Positions 33,444 to 41,108 of a DNA stretch of 64,000 nucleotides are shown in pieces. Numbering within the stretch: position 1 is the stretch's first letter; every line of letters starts with the position of its first letter. The position numbers were made by a program, and so were the translations under genes. Source of the DNA: Streptomyces aureus (lineage in GTDB: Bacteria > Actinomycetota > Actinomycetes > Streptomycetales > Streptomycetaceae); assembly GCF_000725495.1 (NCBI RefSeq), contig NZ_KL647042.1:167588-231587 (forward strand). Direction: 5' to 3'. Under the pieces are notes generated by a model, which was given only the letters and a program-made list of their open reading frames with translations, was not told the DNA's origin and did no database searches.

Positions 33444-33924
33444 CACGCCCGCGTCGGTGGAGATCGTCCTCGTCAAGGGCGGTCGTACGAAGATCAGTTA
33501 CCGGGCCGAGCTGCTCGCCGACGACGGCAACCGGGTGGTCGTCCGAGCCCCCTGGGCGGGCGACGGCGTCCGCGACTTCGGCTTCGTACGCTTCGAGAAG
33601 GGCGACGTCTTCACGGAGTACTACTGGCGGGACCGCTGGTACTCGGTGAAGGAGGTCAGGGACGCCGCGGGCCGGCGCAAGGGCTGGTACTGCGACATCA
33701 CGCGTCCGGCGGACGTCCACGCGGACCGGCTGGTCGTCGAGGACCTCGACCTGGACCTGTGGCGCTCGGCCGACGGCACGGAGGTACGGCGCCTGGACGA
33801 GGACGAGTTCGCGGAGAGCGGCCTGGCGCGTACCGACCCCGCCGCCGCGGCCGCCGCCGAGAAGGCCCTGGACGACCTCGAACTCCTCGCCCACGAGGGC
33901 GGCTTCGAGGACCTGCTGGCCTAG
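33424..33924 (+). CDS. DUF402 domain protein (FomD/Ntdp-like fold)
   Basis: A 166-residue protein with the DUF402 core: RDRWYSVKEVRDAAGRRKGW followed by YCDI, ADVHADRLVVEDLDLDLW, and an acidic C-terminal helix. Characterised relatives of this fold are nucleoside di/triphosphate phosphatases or nucleotidyl hydrolases (FomD, Ntdp) using Asp-coordinated metal ions; the DITRP and DLDLDLW aspartates are consistent with this. GGAGGTGA lies 4 bases before the ATG, within the upstream GNAT gene, so the two are coupled. Confidence 0.85.
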   Translation: MSSTSADTPASVEIVLVKGGRTKISYRAELLADDGNRVVVRAPWAGDGVRDFGFVRFEKGDVFTEYYWRDRWYSVKEVRDAAGRRKGWYCDITRPADVHADRLVVEDLDLDLWRSADGTEVRRLDEDEFAESGLARTDPAAAAAAEKALDDLELLAHEGGFEDLLA

Positions 33925-34009
33925 CGGACGGGACGGCTCTTGGGCCTGTCCGGCGGTTCGCGTCGCCCGCGGGGCGGACGGGAACGGCCGGGCAGGCCCC
34001 GGGCACCGG

Positions 34010-34633
34010 TCAGAAGCGGGCCACCACCGCGTACCGCTCGTCGTCGACCTCTCTGCCCCACAGCAGCGGGTCGTGCGACAGCGGCTCCACGCGCAGGTCG
34101 TCGGGGTCGGACAGCAGCGGCCGGAGCAGGGCGGCCATCCGCTCGGCGGGTATGCCGACCGGGCTCAGGGTCCCCCAGACCCCCTCGACCAGGACCAGCC
34201 GCCCGCCGGGGCGCAGCAGCCCGCGCCAGTGCCGCAGCACGCGCCCGGGGTCGGGCAGCGTCCACAGCACGTGGCGGGTGAGCAGGACGTCGAAACGCTG
34301 CTCCCCGACGGGCGGGGCCGCCGCGTCACCGACCAGGAACACCGCGTCACGTCCTGCCAGCTTGGTGCGGGCCCTGTCGACCATGCCCGGCGCGAGGTCC
34401 ACCCCGGTGACCCGGTGTCCCTGCTCGGACGCCACGAGCGACAGACTGCCCGTGCCGCAGCCCACGTCGAGCAGATCCGCGGGCTGTCCGGGCAGCCAGT
34501 CCCGCAGCCGGGCGGCCCAGGCGCCGCGGACCCCGGGATCGCGCAGCCCGTGGTCGGGTTCCTCGTCGAAGGTGCCGGACTGCGCGTCCCAGTCGACGCC
34601 CGCCCCCTGCTGATGTCCGCCGTCGCTCGTCAT
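34010..34633 (-). CDS. Class I SAM-dependent methyltransferase
   Basis: A 207-residue methyltransferase. Motif I is LLDVGCGTGSLSL, the acidic residue after strand 2 is in VTGVDLAPGMVDRA, motif II-like VGDAAAPPVGEQRFDVLL, then LRHWRGLLRPGGRLVLVEG. The ATG at 34633 is chosen because the frame further upstream is low-complexity and not conserved-looking. Substrate unknown; sequence type is that of general UbiE-like methyltransferases. Convergent with the DUF402 gene. Confidence 0.85.
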   Translation of the reverse strand: MTSDGGHQQGAGVDWDAQSGTFDEEPDHGLRDPGVRGAWAARLRDWLPGQPADLLDVGCGTGSLSLVASEQGHRVTGVDLAPGMVDRARTKLAGRDAVFLVGDAAAPPVGEQRFDVLLTRHVLWTLPDPGRVLRHWRGLLRPGGRLVLVEGVWGTLSPVGIPAERMAALLRPLLSDPDDLRVEPLSHDPLLWGREVDDERYAVVARF

Positions 34634-34793
34634 GCGTCCCAGCCTGTCACCCGCCACTGACAACGGGCCCGCGCCCGCGGCGGACCGCCGGGAGGTGACC
34701 GCCGCCACAGACATTTCGCCGCCGATGAGGAACCCTCCCGGCAACGGTCTACCTCCGTACACCGCGGATTCCGGTAGACACGAGGAGGCAGCC

Positions 34794-34928
34794 ATGCGCC
34801 GTGTGACCGTGCAGAAGCCCCTGAGGAAGTCGGACTCCCGCCGCGTACGGGACGAGCCCGACGAGCGCCCCGCCGAGCGCCCGGAGGTCCGCAAGGACAT
34901 CGCGCGCACCTGGTGGCCGGACGGCTGA
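34794..34928 (+). CDS. 44-residue arginine-rich small protein ending in TWWPDG
   Basis: A very short gene with an excellent ribosome site (GAGGAGG, 5 bases before ATG) and the codon bias of real genes. The product is highly charged (RRVRDEPDERPAERPEVRKD) and ends IARTWWPDG. No domain is recognised. The tail with paired tryptophans looks like a conserved peptide rather than noise. It stands alone between a divergent methyltransferase and a convergent acetyltransferase. Confidence 0.6.
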   Translation: MRRVTVQKPLRKSDSRRVRDEPDERPAERPEVRKDIARTWWPDG

Positions 34929-34996
34929 GCCGCGGCCGGGCCGGGCACCGGCGCGACGCGTGCCACCGGACCGGTGGCGCCCGGCCCTACGCCCCG

Positions 34997-35099
34997 GGCC
35001 GCCCCACGGCCTGCTCGCCTGTGGCCGCCACATGGCTTACTACCTGTGGCCGCCCCACGGCCTGGTCGCCCATGGCCCTCCCACGGCCTGGTCGCTCAT
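34997..35099. repeat. Four tandem 25-26-bp repeats
   Basis: Units at 34997, 35023, 35048 and 35074 are variants of ggccgccccacggcctggtc plus gcccat. They fill the space between the convergent small protein gene and the GNAT gene. Confidence 0.75.
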
Positions 35100-35129
35100 G
35101 ATGGCCGCCGCCCGTGTGCGGCGGCCCCG

Positions 35130-35654
35130 TCAGCCCAGCCGCTTGCGGTAGTGGAGCCGGTCGTACGGCCCGGTCACCCGGCGCTCGGTCATCTCGTACC
35201 CGTACCGCGGGTAGATCTTCTGGTTCTCCCACATCATCGCGTTGGTGTAGAGCCGGATCTCGTGCAGTCCGAGGGCGCGCGCGTGCGCGTCCACGAAGCG
35301 CAGGAGCCGCCCGCCGATGCCCCGGCCGTGGGCCTCGGGGCGGACCGCGACGATGTCGAGGTACAGATGGTCCGGGCGTTCCTCGACGACCACGAGCCCG
35401 AGGACCGGCTCGCCCGTGACGAACACCCGTCCCGCGGCCACGTTCGCCGCGTGGTCCGCCTCCATGGGCACGGGCACGACCCCGATGCGCTCCACGTAGG
35501 GCTCGAACGCGGCGTCGATGACGGCTTTGACCTGGGGCACGTCGGCGGCGACGGCCGGCCGCATCCCGAACGCGCCGGGCGCGTCCCCGGCCCCCTCGGA
35601 CGTCTCCCCGTACCCCTCCGGCTGATCCCCGTGTCCCCCGGGCGTCTCTGTCAT
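35130..35654 (-). CDS. GNAT-family N-acetyltransferase
   Basis: A 174-residue protein: a 30-residue Gly/Glu-rich N-terminal extension, then a single GNAT domain with YLDIVAVRPEAHGRGIGGRL (acetyl-CoA pyrophosphate loop) and a conserved C-terminal IYPRYGYEMTERR. The start codon overlaps the stop of the upstream serine hydrolase gene (ATGA), so both are cotranscribed and coupled. Substrate unknown. Confidence 0.85.
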   Translation of the reverse strand: MTETPGGHGDQPEGYGETSEGAGDAPGAFGMRPAVAADVPQVKAVIDAAFEPYVERIGVVPVPMEADHAANVAAGRVFVTGEPVLGLVVVEERPDHLYLDIVAVRPEAHGRGIGGRLLRFVDAHARALGLHEIRLYTNAMMWENQKIYPRYGYEMTERRVTGPYDRLHYRKRLG

Positions 35655-36640
35655 GTCCTCATGCCTTTCCCCTCCGCCGGGCCGCCGGTCATCACGGGCA
35701 CGAGCCGGCGCAGGACGTCGTCGAGATCGTCGTCCTCGTTGTTGGACAAGATCACGACGGTCGTGTCGAGGCCGGGCAGCCGGCCGAGGAAGGAGCGGTA
35801 TCCGGGGTTGTCGCCGATGTGGAAGCGCGCGGTGTGCCCGGCCAGGGTGCCCAGCGCGTACCCGTACCCGTAGCCCTCGGCGACCGCCGGTCCGTCGGTG
35901 CCCCAGGCGCCCGCCATGGACGCGTGCGGGGTCGCCATCGCTTCCCGCGAGCGGGCCGTGAGGAGGTGCCCGGCGTCGAAGGCCGCGGTGTGGCGGGCCA
36001 GGTCGTCGACGGTCGACCAGAGGTCACCGGTCCCCGGCAGGGCGGCGAACTCCGGCACGTCCACCCGCCGGTCCCCGCGATGGCCGTGGGCGGCCGAACC
36101 GGACGGAGCCTCGCCGACGCAGGTCGACGTCAGGCCTAGGGGACACAGGACGTGCTCGGTCAGGAAGTCGGCGTACCGCTGCCCGCTGACCTCCTCGACG
36201 ATCCGTGCCGCCAGGAGGTAGCCCGGCGAGCTGTAGTGCCACGTGCTGCCGGGCGCGCTGCGGAGCGGCACCGCGGAGAACCGGTCCAGGAACGTACGGG
36301 CGTCGCCGGGATGCTCGATGTCGAAGCCGGGCAGGTCCCGCCAGTGCCCCAGACCCGAGGTATGGGACAGAAGTTGATGCAGCGTCAATTCCCGCCACGC
36401 CTGCGGACAGTCGTTGAGCCAGGGCTCCACGGGATCATCGACGTCCACGTCGCCCCGCTCGGCCAGGAGCATCACGGCCGCCGCGGTGAACTGCTTGCTC
36501 ACCGAGGCGATCTGGAACCGGGTGCCCGGAGTGCACCTCGCCCCGGTCCCGAGATCCGCCACCCCGCCGGAGGCCCGCACGAGATCCTCTCCACCCCGCA
36601 CGACCAGAACGGCACCGGAAAACCCGTCGATCATCTCCAC
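35651..36640 (-). CDS. Serine hydrolase of the beta-lactamase/class C PBP family
   Basis: A 329-residue protein with the SxxK nucleophile motif SVSK in FQIASVSKQFTAAA, the YxS motif in WHYSSPGYLL, and a C-terminal HIGDNPGY in place of the KTG triad (His-x-Gly is usual in esterase-like members). No signal peptide is seen, so it is probably a cytoplasmic esterase or peptidase rather than a beta-lactamase. It forms a two-gene coupled unit with the downstream GNAT gene. Confidence 0.87.
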   Translation of the reverse strand: MEMIDGFSGAVLVVRGGEDLVRASGGVADLGTGARCTPGTRFQIASVSKQFTAAAVMLLAERGDVDVDDPVEPWLNDCPQAWRELTLHQLLSHTSGLGHWRDLPGFDIEHPGDARTFLDRFSAVPLRSAPGSTWHYSSPGYLLAARIVEEVSGQRYADFLTEHVLCPLGLTSTCVGEAPSGSAAHGHRGDRRVDVPEFAALPGTGDLWSTVDDLARHTAAFDAGHLLTARSREAMATPHASMAGAWGTDGPAVAEGYGYGYALGTLAGHTARFHIGDNPGYRSFLGRLPGLDTTVVILSNNEDDDLDDVLRRLVPVMTGGPAEGKGMRT

Positions 36641-36675
36641 ACGCCAACCCTAAGCACCGCGGGCCCCCGCGCCGG

Positions 36676-37509
36676 TCAGGTGGCCGCGGGCAGTCGCCGT
36701 GCGCCGACAAGCCCGGCCATGACGCGAAGCCGGCCGAAGTAGGAGGCGCAGTACTCCTCATCGAGGAGAGGCACGACCTTGTCGAGCTCGGCGATGCAGG
36801 CCCAGAGGACGGCGATGCCCTCTCCGTCGAGCCCGCCGCCCAGTTCCCGCCGGACGAGACCGGCGACGTCGGCGTCAAGAAGGATCAGGGCCACGCCGTC
36901 GAAGTCCACTCCGCGGAAGCTCTCCGGGTAGGGCGCCTGGAGATGCTCCTCCCAGAGCCGAGGAAGCCCGTCGTCGGACTGCGCCCCGTTCCCCCCGACG
37001 GTCCCTGCCACGGAAGCATGGCCGGCGCGCCCCACGGACGCCGGCTGAAGGAGCATCGAGACGGCGTCGAAGACGCCGCGCACCATCGTGACGGCGCCGA
37101 GCGGGGTGCAGGCCGCACTGGTCACCTCGCCGTGCGCGATCCGGTCGCGCAGGTGGAGGGCCCGCTCGAGTTCGGCCCCGAGCGCCGCCGTGACGAGCCC
37201 CGCGGCGGTGGCCCGCTCGATCAGTTCGCGCAGGGGCGACTCCCCGGCCAGCCGCTCGGCGAGGACCTGCTCCAGGGCGAACAGCGCGTGCGTGACGGCG
37301 ACGGTGGCGAACTCGTACCGGTGGTAGGAGTGCCGGATGAGCTCGCGGGAGGTCTCCAGCGCGCTCATGACGTACATCGACGCCCCGTCGGGCAGCACCA
37401 GCTCGGCGACGAGGGCGTGCATGCCCTGGTACCCGTCCGCCTCGTCGCGCATACGGGTGTCCGGCACCGGAGACACGGACGAACGGGACTTCGACGGGAG
37501 GGAATTCAC
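36676..37509 (-). CDS. Hypothetical helical protein with an RxxxxH motif
   Basis: A 277-residue protein, unrecognised. It appears mostly helical (ALETSRELIRHSYHRYEFAT, LRELIERATAAGLVTAALGA). LRDRIAHGE at about residues 123-131 contains R-x4-H in a helix, the pattern of HEPN-domain ribonucleases and related kinases' partners; this could be coincidence. The start is uncertain: GTG 37509 gives the longest frame, and an ATG at 37452 is an alternative. It stands alone in front of the serine hydrolase gene, 35 bases upstream on the same strand, so it may head that unit. Confidence 0.65.
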   Translation of the reverse strand: MNSLPSKSRSSVSPVPDTRMRDEADGYQGMHALVAELVLPDGASMYVMSALETSRELIRHSYHRYEFATVAVTHALFALEQVLAERLAGESPLRELIERATAAGLVTAALGAELERALHLRDRIAHGEVTSAACTPLGAVTMVRGVFDAVSMLLQPASVGRAGHASVAGTVGGNGAQSDDGLPRLWEEHLQAPYPESFRGVDFDGVALILLDADVAGLVRRELGGGLDGEGIAVLWACIAELDKVVPLLDEEYCASYFGRLRVMAGLVGARRLPAAT

Positions 37510-37755
37510 CGCCGCAGTCTGACCGGCCGAAGGCCTGCGACGCCATCGGATTCCGGTGCCGCCCGGCCCGGCACCGCTCTTCCTGAGCCCCCCGTTAGCC
37601 CTGCCTTAAAGCCAGCATAAGGATCCCTCCCGGCCGGGCGCAGCAGGCGAATGTGCGGATTCTTGGGGCTAGTTTCTGATCACCCCCCCACGGGATCCCC
37701 GCACGGAGTGTCGTGCGGGGCTCGCCGCGCCACAGGACCGTTCGAGGAGTTCCCC

Positions 37756-38814
37756 ATGTCCGCACGCCGCAAGGCCGCCGGTGTCGCCGTCGTCGGCCTC
37801 GCCCCGCTCGCCCTGTCCGCGCTGGCCGCGGTGCCGGCCTCGGCGCACGGTTCGATGGGGGACCCGGTGAGCCGGGTGTCCCAGTGCTACGCGGAGGGCC
37901 CGGAGAGCCCCAAGTCGGCTGCCTGCAAGGCGGCCGTCGCGGCGGGCGGCACCCAGGCCCTCTACGACTGGAACGGCATCCGCATCGGCGACGCGAACGG
38001 GCGGCACCAGGAGCTGATCCCGGACGGCAAGCTGTGCAGCGCCGGGAACGCCGAGTTCAAGGGGCTCGACCTGGCGCGCTCCGACTGGCCCGCGACGAGC
38101 GTGAGCGGTGGCTCGTACACCTTCAAGTACCGGGTGACGGCGCCGCACAAGGGCACCTTCAAGGTCTACATCACGAAGTCCGGCTACGACCCGTCGCGGC
38201 CGCCGGCCTGGAGCGACCTCGACCTGGCGCACCCGGTCGCGACGGCCACCGACCCGGTGGCCTCGGGCGGCTTCTACACGTTCTCCGGCACCCTCCCGCA
38301 GCGCTCGGGCAAGCAGCTCCTGTACGCGATCTGGCAGCGCTCGGACAGCCCGGAGGCCTTCTACTCCTGCTCCGACGTCGCGTTCGGCGGCGCGGGCGGC
38401 GGCAAGGGCACGGGCAGTGGCGGCGGCGCTCCCGCGCCGAGCGCCTCGGCACCGTCCGACAAGCAGATCGAGGACGGCAGCGACAAGTCGACCGTGGAGC
38501 ACCACGGCCACGGTGACGACGACGCCGCCACCTCGGCGGAGCCGTCCGCGAGCGGGGACACCGCCGCCTCGGCCGGGGACACGGGGGCGGCCGGGCCCGT
38601 CGAGAAGTCCCGGACCGACGCCGCTTCCGCGGACTCCGCGGGGAACCTGCCCGCGGCCGCCGGCGCCTCGGAGAACCTCGCCGAGACCGGTGGGGACTCG
38701 TCCACCGCCTACCTCGCCATCGGCGGTGCCGCCGCGCTGGCGCTCGGTGCCGCGGCGCTGTTCGCCTCGGTCCGCCGGAGGGCGACGCCGAGCACCGGCC
38801 GACGCGGGCGCTGA
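37756..38814 (+). CDS. AA10 lytic polysaccharide monooxygenase with LAETG wall-sorting signal
   Basis: A 352-residue protein. The signal peptide ends ...PASA and leaves His31 as the mature N-terminus (HGSMGDPVSR). The second copper-brace histidine is His131 in VTAPHKGTFKVYITK, and the axial-site aromatic is in EAFYSCSDV. The enzyme oxidatively cleaves crystalline chitin or cellulose. A Ser/Ala/Asp-rich linker of about 120 residues leads to NLAETGG, a hydrophobic helix and a basic tail, a complete LAxTG sorting signal. It should therefore be attached to peptidoglycan by a class E sortase encoded elsewhere, which differs from the usual free secreted form. GAGGAG precedes the ATG. Confidence 0.92.
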   Translation: MSARRKAAGVAVVGLAPLALSALAAVPASAHGSMGDPVSRVSQCYAEGPESPKSAACKAAVAAGGTQALYDWNGIRIGDANGRHQELIPDGKLCSAGNAEFKGLDLARSDWPATSVSGGSYTFKYRVTAPHKGTFKVYITKSGYDPSRPPAWSDLDLAHPVATATDPVASGGFYTFSGTLPQRSGKQLLYAIWQRSDSPEAFYSCSDVAFGGAGGGKGTGSGGGAPAPSASAPSDKQIEDGSDKSTVEHHGHGDDDAATSAEPSASGDTAASAGDTGAAGPVEKSRTDAASADSAGNLPAAAGASENLAETGGDSSTAYLAIGGAAALALGAAALFASVRRRATPSTGRRGR

Positions 38815-38883
38815 GGCCCGGACGGGCAAGAGGCCGAGCACCGGTCGGAGCGGTTCCTGAGCCGCTTGCGACCACCCATGACT

Positions 38884-38922
38884 CCGGGGGCTGACCGGCG
38901 GCTCAGGCCGGACAGCCCCCGG
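38884..38922. terminator. 10-bp hairpin downstream of LPMO
   Basis: CCGGGGGCTG pairs exactly with CAGCCCCCGG across a 19-nt loop, 70 bases after the LPMO stop. Confidence 0.5.
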
Positions 38923-38934
38923 CGGCGTGATCCG

Positions 38935-38970
38935 CCGTCCGTGTTCCGCGGACGCGCGGAACACGGACGG
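38935..38970. terminator. 16-bp perfect hairpin between convergent LPMO and lipase genes
   Basis: CCGTCCGTGTTCCGCG pairs exactly with CGCGGAACACGGACGG around a 4-nt loop. GTGATC/GATCAC further out extends the symmetry. It lies 62 bases past the lipase stop on the minus strand. Probable terminator for the lipase gene. Confidence 0.7.
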
Positions 38971-39031
38971 ACGGACGATCACGCCGGAACGCCCGGGCGG
39001 ACGACCATGGACGAGTCGTCCGCCGGGCCGG

Positions 39032-39892
39032 TCAGCTGAACACGGACGCGCAGGTGGTGGCGGACGCGTGCGCCGGGTCGAGCGCGTTCACCACCTCGTG
39101 GTACGCGATCCGGTCGAGGATCCCGATGGCCACGTGCTCGGAGAGGTCGAGGCCGCAGAGGTTCTGCAGCAGGACGTTGTGGACGTCGGAGCCGCTCAGG
39201 AACTCCGACTGGTACGGGGTGACCACCTCGTCGTACTTGGTGGCGATGACCGTGTAGTGGACGCCGGGGACGGTGTCGCCGCCCGCGTTGAGCTTGGTCA
39301 GGAACGCGGAACCGGCGATCTGGTCCGCGAGTCCCGGAGTCGCCGCGGACAGCAGGTCCTTGGCCCCGGGGAAGTACGGGAGCAGTTTGGTGAGCCCGTT
39401 GAGGGTCGTGCCGTGGTTGTCGGGGGCGATGCCGACGAGGGCGTTCACCTTGGCCGCCCCGCCGAGGAACTTGAGGTAGTAGCGGGGCATCATGCCGCCC
39501 TGCGAGTGACCGACCAGGTCGACCTTGGCCGCTCCGGTCGTGGAGAGCACCTTGTCGACGAACACCTGCAGCTGTCCGGCCGAGGCGTCGATGGGGCCGA
39601 GGCCGTTGAAGAACGGGACGCCGGGCAGTTGCCCGTAGTCGAGGGAGAAGACGCAGTATCCGCGGCTGGTCAGGTAGGGGGCGAGGGCCAGCCAGTTGTC
39701 GACGGAGTTCCCGAAGGTGCCGTGGACGAGGACGACGGGGCGCGGGTGCGCGGCGGACGGCTTGCAGGAGTAGTTGTTCCAGCCACTGCTGGGGGCGGAA
39801 TCGGCGTGTGCCGAGGCGGCGGGGAGGAACGCGACCGTGGCGGTCAGGAGCAGCGCGGCCAGGGGTCTGAGCACTCGCTTCCAGGGCAGCAT
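39032..39892 (-). CDS. Secreted triacylglycerol lipase/esterase (alpha/beta hydrolase)
   Basis: A 286-residue secreted lipase. The signal peptide (VLRPLAALLLTATVAFLP) ends near SAHA. The mature protein has the oxyanion motif VLVHGTFGN, nucleophile elbow VGHSQGG, an Asp in the IAPDNHGTT or TKYDEVV region and a late His in LSEHVAIG. Four cysteines suggest disulfides. It resembles streptomycete class II lipases that end in a C-terminal cysteine pair. AAGGAGA precedes ATG 39892. A CRP-like palindrome lies about 50 bases upstream. Confidence 0.9.
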   Translation of the reverse strand: MLPWKRVLRPLAALLLTATVAFLPAASAHADSAPSSGWNNYSCKPSAAHPRPVVLVHGTFGNSVDNWLALAPYLTSRGYCVFSLDYGQLPGVPFFNGLGPIDASAGQLQVFVDKVLSTTGAAKVDLVGHSQGGMMPRYYLKFLGGAAKVNALVGIAPDNHGTTLNGLTKLLPYFPGAKDLLSAATPGLADQIAGSAFLTKLNAGGDTVPGVHYTVIATKYDEVVTPYQSEFLSGSDVHNVLLQNLCGLDLSEHVAIGILDRIAYHEVVNALDPAHASATTCASVFS

Positions 39893-39939
39893 CGGGTGAT
39901 CTCCTTGCGGCTCAAGGGAGTTGTGGGGGTTTACGCCCT

Positions 39940-39953
39940 GTGATCCGGATCAC
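39940..39953. promoter_or_regulatory. CRP-like site GTGATCCGGATCAC upstream of lipase
   Basis: A perfect 14-bp palindrome fits the GTGA-N6-TCAC pattern bound by Crp-family regulators, 48-61 bases upstream of the lipase start codon. Confidence 0.5.
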
Positions 39954-40062
39954 GAGGATGCTGTTCACTCGTCAAGTTACGGTCGAGTAGCAGAGGTGTG
40001 AAGTTACGCGTCAGTAAAAACTTCCAGTGATAACCAGGGCGGCCGTCGCCGATGACGGAACG

Positions 40063-40509
40063 TCACCAGGCGGGCTTGATCGGACCGTAGGGTGCGATGC
40101 TCGTCAAAAGCGTGCGCAACGCGCGCATTTCCCTCTCCCCCAGCACTTCGGCCCATGCCCCCACGGCATCCGCGGCCGCCTCCTCCGCCGCCCGGGTGCA
40201 GGCCCAGCCGAGTTCGGTGAGCACGACGAGCCGGGCCCGCGCGTCCTCGGGGTGCGGTCGCCGCTCGACGTACCCCTTGCGGACGAGCTCCTCGACGATC
40301 TGACTGGCGGCCTGCTTGGTGACCCCCAGGTGCGCCGCGATCTCGGTGACCGTCGCCCCGTCCGACGCGAGCCGCGCGAAGGTGAAGCCGTGCGCCGGCC
40401 GCACCCCCTCGAACCCGCGGGCGACGACGCCCTCGTGGATGCGCTGCGTCAGCTCACCGGCGGCGGCGAGCAGGACGGCGGACAGGGCGATGGCCTCGGA
40501 GTTCTGCAC
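40063..40509 (-). CDS. MarR-family transcriptional regulator
   Basis: A 148-residue protein with the MarR winged helix: ASDGATVTEIAAHLGVTKQA followed by ASQIVEELVRKGYVERRPHP, then EDARARLVVLTELG (wing). It is divergent from a cupin gene, and two strong palindromes lie between them, so autoregulation plus control of the cupin gene is expected. The effector is unknown. Confidence 0.9.
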   Translation of the reverse strand: MQNSEAIALSAVLLAAAGELTQRIHEGVVARGFEGVRPAHGFTFARLASDGATVTEIAAHLGVTKQAASQIVEELVRKGYVERRPHPEDARARLVVLTELGWACTRAAEEAAADAVGAWAEVLGEREMRALRTLLTSIAPYGPIKPAW

Positions 40510-40537
40510 CCCCGCATTGAAACACCCTTGACTATTT

Positions 40538-40554
40538 GGTCAAGCTGCTTGACC
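40538..40554. promoter_or_regulatory. MarR operator 1, GGTCAAGCTGCTTGACC
   Basis: A perfect 17-bp palindrome with a single central base, 29 bases upstream of the MarR start. Confidence 0.8.
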
Positions 40555-40571
40555 ATAATGGCGAAGCAACT

Positions 40572-40588
40572 AGTCAAGCTGCTTGACC
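40572..40588. promoter_or_regulatory. MarR operator 2, AGTCAAGCTGCTTGACC
   Basis: The same palindrome with one outer mismatch. It is centred 34 bp from operator 1 and 45 bases upstream of the cupin start. Two sites on one intergenic region suggest cooperative repression of both promoters. Confidence 0.8.
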
Positions 40589-40632
40589 ATATTTCGAGCG
40601 TCCGACCCGCCCCACCGATCCCGGAGGCACCC

Positions 40633-41007
40633 GTGCCCGTCGTCCGTCCGTCCGAAGCCGTCACCCACGAGGTCCACGGCGCCCGCTTCGACTCGTACGC
40701 CGCTCCCCGCAGCGGCAGTAAGGAACTGTGCGCCTGGCGCGCGGAGATTCCCGCGGGGCATCAGGCCCCCGTGCACACCGTCAACCGCGAGGAGATCTTC
40801 CTGCTGCTCTCCGGCGAACTGCTGGTCACGCTCGACGGCCGCACCGAGCGGATCACCGCGGGCGACACCGTGATCATCACCCCGGGTGTGACCCTCGCCA
40901 TCGAGAACCCGACCGGCCAGAGCGCGCACTCCTGGGTCACCACGTCCGTCGGCCTCCAGGCGGAACTGGCCGACGGCTCGACCCTCACCCCGCCCTGGGC
41001 GAACTGA
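40633..41007 (+). CDS. Cupin-domain protein
   Basis: A 124-residue single-domain cupin. Motif 1 is recognisable in IPAGHQAPVHTVNREEIFLLLSG (metal-binding His, His and Glu), and motif 2 in VIITPGVTLAIENPTGQSAHSW (late His). The GTG at 40633 follows GGAGG by 5 bases. It is divergent from marR with two shared operators, so it is the likely regulated target. Function (small-molecule binding, isomerase or oxygenase) cannot be read from sequence. Confidence 0.85.
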   Translation: MPVVRPSEAVTHEVHGARFDSYAAPRSGSKELCAWRAEIPAGHQAPVHTVNREEIFLLLSGELLVTLDGRTERITAGDTVIITPGVTLAIENPTGQSAHSWVTTSVGLQAELADGSTLTPPWAN

Positions 41008-41027
41008 GGACCGTCCGGGAGGCGCGC

Positions 41028-41090
41028 CACGAGCAACGAGCAACGAGCAACGAGCAGCGGGCAGCGGGCAGCGGGCAGCGGGCAGCGGAA
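41028..41090. repeat. 7-bp tandem repeat (GAGCAAC / GGGCAGC)
   Basis: Four units of the first variant run into four or five of the second, directly after the cupin stop and before the DnaE2 stop on the other strand. Confidence 0.85.
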
Positions 41091-41108
41091 AACGTCCGCG
41101 CGGGACGG

